Origin: Planctomycetaceae bacterium
GTDB lineage: Bacteria > Planctomycetota > Planctomycetia > Pirellulales > Thermoguttaceae
Reading direction: 5' to 3'
DNA length: 8,386 nt
Assembly (NCBI GenBank): GCA_031266315.1
Contig: JAISBG010000334.1
Location: 1-8,386 of the forward strand
The notes below the pieces were generated by a model. It saw nothing but the letters and a program-made list of their open reading frames with translations. It ran no database searches and was not told the DNA's origin. This document shows, piece after piece, positions 6,208-8,386 of this stretch. A program made the position numbers and the translations under genes. The stretch's first letter is position 1, and each line of letters begins with the position of its first letter.

Positions 6208-7128
6208 TTGGATAAGAAAATAAGTCTTATAGTGTCTCAATATAAAGACGAATTGTGCTGCGCTATTAATGCGGCACTTGATGCGGCAACACAATTCGAT
6301 GCGGATTGTCCTGTTCGGCTTTGTGAGGCAATCCGGTATAGTCTTCTTGCTTCCGGTAAGCGGCTTCGCCCCATCTTCGTACTCACCGCTTGCGAACTCT
6401 GCGGCGGCGATCGGCAACAAGCAATTCCGGTGGCATGTGCAGTTGAGATGATTCATGCGTATTCGTTGATTCATGACGATTTACCGGCAATGGACAACGA
6501 TGATTTGCGTCGCGGTTTACCGACATGCCATAAAAAATTCGACGAATCGACGGCAATTCTAGCCGGTGATGCGTTGCTTGCGTTGGCGTTTGAAATGCTC
6601 GGCAACTTGACACCGCCGGAACTTGCGGGACGATGTTGTAAGGAATTGGCGGTTGCGGCTGGTCCGTGCCAGTTGGTTGGCGGTCAGATGGATGATGTTT
6701 ACCGTGCCGATTCCCTTGAATCCGGCAGTATCCAGAGTATCGAACATATTCACCGCCGTAAAACCGGAGCCTTGATTCGAACATCGCTTCGGTTGGGCTG
6801 CTTTGTTGCCGGAGCGTCTGAAAAACAACAAATTGCTCTTGATGAATTTGGAATCCATTTCGGTTTGGCGTTTCAGATTACGGACGATTTGCTGGATGTT
6901 CTCGGTAACGAACAAACCGTCGGTAAACGGCTTCACAAAGATATGGAAAATGATAAATGGTCTTATCCGCGATTTCTCGGTGTTGACGGAGCAAGACGCG
7001 AAGCGAAACGAACTCTCGAACTCGCGGAACATTCGCTTGATTTTTTCCGAAACGATAATATTCCCAATCATATTGCACTTGAAACGTTTTACAGTATGGT
7101 AAAACACCTCGCCGAACGCGAAAAATAA
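6208..7128 (+). CDS. ispA: Polyprenyl (farnesyl-type) diphosphate synthase
   Basis: This is a trans-isoprenyl diphosphate synthase of 306 residues, near the usual 300. It would condense dimethylallyl or geranyl diphosphate with isopentenyl diphosphate in the cytoplasm to give C15 (or C20) precursors for undecaprenyl carrier, quinones or hopanoid/squalene lipids. The isopentenyl-binding GKR is at 50-52. The first Asp-rich motif is DDLPAMDNDDLRR (90-102), with the two-residue insertion of bacterial type II enzymes. KTGALI is at 185-190, and the second Asp-rich motif is DDLLD (226-230), preceded by FQIT. Tyr85, five residues before the first motif, matches E. coli IspA (HAYSLIHDDLPAMD) and favours a farnesyl product. 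The later GK(S/T)YP motif reads DKWSYP, a mild variation. The start is TTG at 6208: the frame closes at a TAG at 6160, no ATG or GTG lies in frame upstream, and the next ATG is inside the core. A weak GAG lies about nine bases upstream. The symbol reflects family resemblance; product length is inferred. Confidence 0.9.
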   Translation: MDKKISLIVSQYKDELCCAINAALDAATQFDADCPVRLCEAIRYSLLASGKRLRPIFVLTACELCGGDRQQAIPVACAVEMIHAYSLIHDDLPAMDNDDLRRGLPTCHKKFDESTAILAGDALLALAFEMLGNLTPPELAGRCCKELAVAAGPCQLVGGQMDDVYRADSLESGSIQSIEHIHRRKTGALIRTSLRLGCFVAGASEKQQIALDEFGIHFGLAFQITDDLLDVLGNEQTVGKRLHKDMENDKWSYPRFLGVDGARREAKRTLELAEHSLDFFRNDNIPNHIALETFYSMVKHLAEREK

Positions 7129-7151
7129 ACAAAATATAAAAAAGAAAAATG

Positions 7152-7286
7152 GTAATATTTCAGTGGAATTTCTCCATTAACCGACTTTGTGATAAAACTC
7201 ATCAGGTGGGCAACCTTTCACTGAAAGGTTGCGTCGGCGTTAGCCGACTTTGCCCCTTGTTTTGACTGGCAACCAGATTCCGAAAC
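7152..7286 (+). repeat. Dispersed modular element copy E2
   Basis: The parts in order are the 5' box GTAATATTTCAGTGGAATTT (7152-7171), a spacer without the short iterons, hairpin 1 GCAACCTTTC (7210-7219), loop ACT, GAAAGGTTGC (7223-7232), hairpin 2 GTCGGC (7233-7238), loop GTTA, GCCGAC (7243-7248), and the 3' box GGCAACCAGATTCCGAAAC (7268-7286). Compared with E1, the second base pair after GC is A-T instead of G-C on both arms, so pairing is kept. The copy starts 23 bases after the prenyltransferase stop. Confidence 0.8.
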
Positions 7287-7304
7287 AGTTGGCAACAATG
7301 AATT

Positions 7305-7431
7305 GCTTTCGTTAATCTGGTTCACAGTCGGCGAGTCGCCGACGCAACCGTTCAGCGAACGGTTGCCCACCTTATGTTTGCCCACTTTAATGTTTGCTCA
7401 TCTGATGTTTGCCTACCTTTGAATAGTTTAC
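7305..7431 (-). repeat. Dispersed modular element copy E3 (inverted)
   Basis: Read on the minus strand, the parts are the 5' box GTAAACTATTCAAAGG (complement of 7416-7431), then three units of about 15-17 nt whose plus-strand form starts ATGTTTGC at 7374, 7390 and 7405. Hairpin 1 is GCAACCGTTC, loop GCT, GAACGGTTGC (complement of 7344-7366). Hairpin 2 is GTCGGCGA, C, TCGCCGAC (complement of 7327-7343), with a longer stem than in E1 or E2. The 3' box is GTGAACCAGATTAAC (complement of 7311-7325). Relative to E2, one base of each hairpin 1 arm changes together (T-A to G-C), again compensatory. Confidence 0.8.
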
Positions 7432-7477
7432 TGATATTTATATTTTTGGGGTGGAAAGTGTAATTTAGACCTTCCCC

Positions 7478-7506
7478 TTGCAAAAAAAGCAAAAAAATGA
7501 TACTAT
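7478..7506 (+). promoter_or_regulatory. Sigma-70-type promoter with extended -10 for the TPR gene
   Basis: TTGCAA (7478-7483) and TACTAT (7501-7506) are separated by exactly 17 bp. TGA directly before the -10 gives an extended -10 (TGnTAnnnT). The spacer is A-rich (two A7 runs), which may help by bending. Transcription would start near 7513, leaving a leader of about 130 nt before the TPR start codon. Overlapping TATACT (7504-7509) is a less well-spaced alternative. Confidence 0.55.
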
Positions 7507-7512
7507 ACTTAG

Positions 7513-7645
7513 TAATTTCTTTTTTGAAGGGCTGTTTTCTTCGGAAATGTTTCGAATCAACAGCGTGGAAATACTAAAATTTATAAAATTTTAGTAAAAC
7601 TAAAAATTAATTTTACCTTTCTTTGTTATAAGGAACAAAAACATC
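7513..7645 (+). promoter_or_regulatory. Structured 5' leader of the TPR gene
   Basis: The predicted leader holds two structures. GCTGTT (7531-7536) pairs with AACAGC (7559-7564), enclosing a small stem TTTC (7536-7539), TTCG loop (7540-7543), GAAA (7544-7547) with the stable C(UUCG)G tetraloop. A perfect 11-bp AT-rich palindrome follows, TACTAAAATTT (7572-7582), ATA, AAATTTTAGTA (7586-7596), suited to an operator or an mRNA hairpin. AAGGA (7630-7634) is a plausible Shine-Dalgarno sequence 11 bases before the ATG. It fits no riboswitch class I recognise. Confidence 0.45.
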
Positions 7646-8386
7646 ATGGTCACATCGACTTCGGAATTTGATTTGAAACAAACCGTTTTGTTTGACGGAC
7701 CGTTTGGCCCCATTGAAACAGAACGATTAGCCCATGCCGTTGGTTATGATTTCACTCAATTCGAGGTTCTTCGCGAAGCGATCAACGAATTGGAGTTGAA
7801 GGAAATGCGTGAAGAACTCAGTCCAGCCGGTCGAGTTCGGCTTGGAGTTAGCCTTTACTTAGCGGGAAGGTATGAACTTTCGGCGGCAGCACTCAAAAAA
7901 GGCGATAGTGGAGCATTGGCGTTGTATTATCTTGCGCGGTCTTATTTTGCGTTGCGGCGGTACGAGGAAGCCTTAAAACATTACGACCTTGCCCAAAAAA
8001 CCGGATACAGTCCTGATGTTTGCCGTCTTGGTATGGCGGAAGTTTATCGATATCAGAATCATCCGGCGGAAAGTCTCAAAGAGTTGGACAAACTTTCCGG
8101 TGCTATCGAACAAACCGCCGAATATCTGTATCAACGCGGTGCAACAATTGCGATGTATGGGAATCTGGACGAAGCGGTTAAGTTGTACGAGCGTGCAGTG
8201 GCAACAGATAAGAATCATACAGGGGCGTTGTTTGGGCTGGCGTTGGAACGGGAACGCGGTGGATATGACGAAGAGGCACTTGATTTGTATAAAAGAGCGG
8301 TTGCCCATTTTCCCACCAATATCGGAACCTTGTTTAATCTTGGGCTTCTCTACGAAGATTTGGAACAATACGATCAAGCGGTTATT
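7646..8386 (+). CDS. TPR-repeat protein, probably of the planctomycete TPR/RNA polymerase alpha-CTD family (3'-truncated by window edge)
   Basis: The frame is open for 247 codons from ATG 7646 to the window edge. After an N-terminal segment (MVTSTSEFDLKQTVLFDGPF, then a helical part) the chain is built of tetratricopeptide repeats. Clear 34-residue-type units are YYLARSYFALRRYEEALKHY, YLYQRGATIAMYGNLDEAV, GALFGLALERERGGYDEEAL and the unit beginning at TLFNLGLLYEDLEQYDQA. TPR arrays form superhelical surfaces for protein binding in the cytoplasm. From memory of the family, this N-terminus and spacing match planctomycete proteins whose C-terminus carries a domain like that of the RNA polymerase alpha subunit; that domain would lie beyond the window, so it is inferred and not seen. 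The gene has its own promoter, a structured leader and one of the few Shine-Dalgarno sequences here, suggesting an independent, regulated, well-translated transcript. Confidence 0.8.
   Translation, partial: MVTSTSEFDLKQTVLFDGPFGPIETERLAHAVGYDFTQFEVLREAINELELKEMREELSPAGRVRLGVSLYLAGRYELSAAALKKGDSGALALYYLARSYFALRRYEEALKHYDLAQKTGYSPDVCRLGMAEVYRYQNHPAESLKELDKLSGAIEQTAEYLYQRGATIAMYGNLDEAVKLYERAVATDKNHTGALFGLALERERGGYDEEALDLYKRAVAHFPTNIGTLFNLGLLYEDLEQYDQAVI

Larger units (their letters stand above)
7129..7477. other. Gene-free stretch dominated by repeats E2 and E3
   Basis: No coding sequence is supported on either strand. It holds two oppositely oriented copies of the dispersed element (7152-7286 and 7305-7431), an 18-base gap between them, and an AT-rich lead-in to the TPR gene promoter. 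A GGGG (7448-7451) and CCCC (7474-7477 region) pair could close a weak stem just before the promoter. No intrinsic terminator with a U-tract is visible for the prenyltransferase gene. Confidence 0.6.

Noticed and set aside
6559..7107. Antisense ORF of 182 codons opposite the prenyltransferase
   Set aside because: The plus frame contains all catalytic motifs of a known family; the antisense product has no recognisable feature and is a frame shadow.
7374..7421. Short direct repeats as a CRISPR array
   Set aside because: Units are 15-17 nt, contiguous without unique spacers, and no cas gene is near.
7305..7431. Elements as integron attC sites
   Set aside because: The expected paired R'/R'' core sites with GTTRRRY are not seen, there is no integrase and no gene cassette arrangement.
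7973..8377. Antisense ORF of 134 codons at the right edge
   Set aside because: It lies opposite clear TPR repeats in an open plus-strand frame that continues past the edge.

Overview
The window looks like a chromosomal segment of a low-to-moderate GC bacterium, most likely a member of the Planctomycetota. This is an inference from four things. The right-edge gene resembles, as I remember that family, the TPR proteins that planctomycetes fuse to an RNA polymerase alpha C-terminal domain. The glycosyltransferase has an 'EGLARVLPQALLAGKP' signature I associate with that phylum. An Rpn-type nuclease carries GEKR repeats. Most start codons lack a clear Shine-Dalgarno sequence. All convincing genes are on the + strand.

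Layout. (1) Bases 2-763 hold the C-terminal part of a GT4 glycosyltransferase. One base later (765-1589) comes only the first 274 residues of the transcription-repair coupling factor Mfd, normally above 1000 residues. It stops exactly where a repeat element (E0) begins. (2) An MFS transporter (1697-2941) follows E0 and overlaps by ATGA a 618-residue double-SIS protein resembling the glucokinase regulator GckR/MurQ (2938-4794). These two look like a translationally coupled pair, perhaps for uptake and sensing or handling of a sugar or amino sugar. (3) A gene-free stretch with repeat E1 and a second hairpin leads to an Rpn-family PD-(D/E)XK nuclease (5077-6153). (4) A farnesyl-diphosphate-synthase-type prenyltransferase starts at a TTG codon (6208-7128). 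(5) A 517-base gene-free stretch holds repeats E2 and E3 in opposite orientation, then a good extended -10 promoter and a structured leader for the TPR gene, which runs off the right edge.

The most interesting object is a dispersed, non-coding, modular element of about 130 bp, present in three well-preserved copies (E1, E2, E3) and one divergent copy (E0). Its order is a 5' box (consensus near GTAATTATTCARWGGAATTT), a variable number of AAGGTRGGCAAACAY-type repeats, a 10-bp hairpin with a 3-nt loop, a second GTCGGC/GCCGAC hairpin, and a 3' box (GTGAACCAGATTAAC-like). Arm differences between copies are compensatory, so base pairing appears to have been kept. No open reading frame lies inside it. 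I do not recognise it as a named family. It resembles REP/BIME or MITE-type elements in size and structure, but no cognate transposase can be shown here. One copy forms the junction between the broken mfd and the MFS gene, suggesting that the element takes part in rearrangements, or that an assembler mis-joined contigs there.
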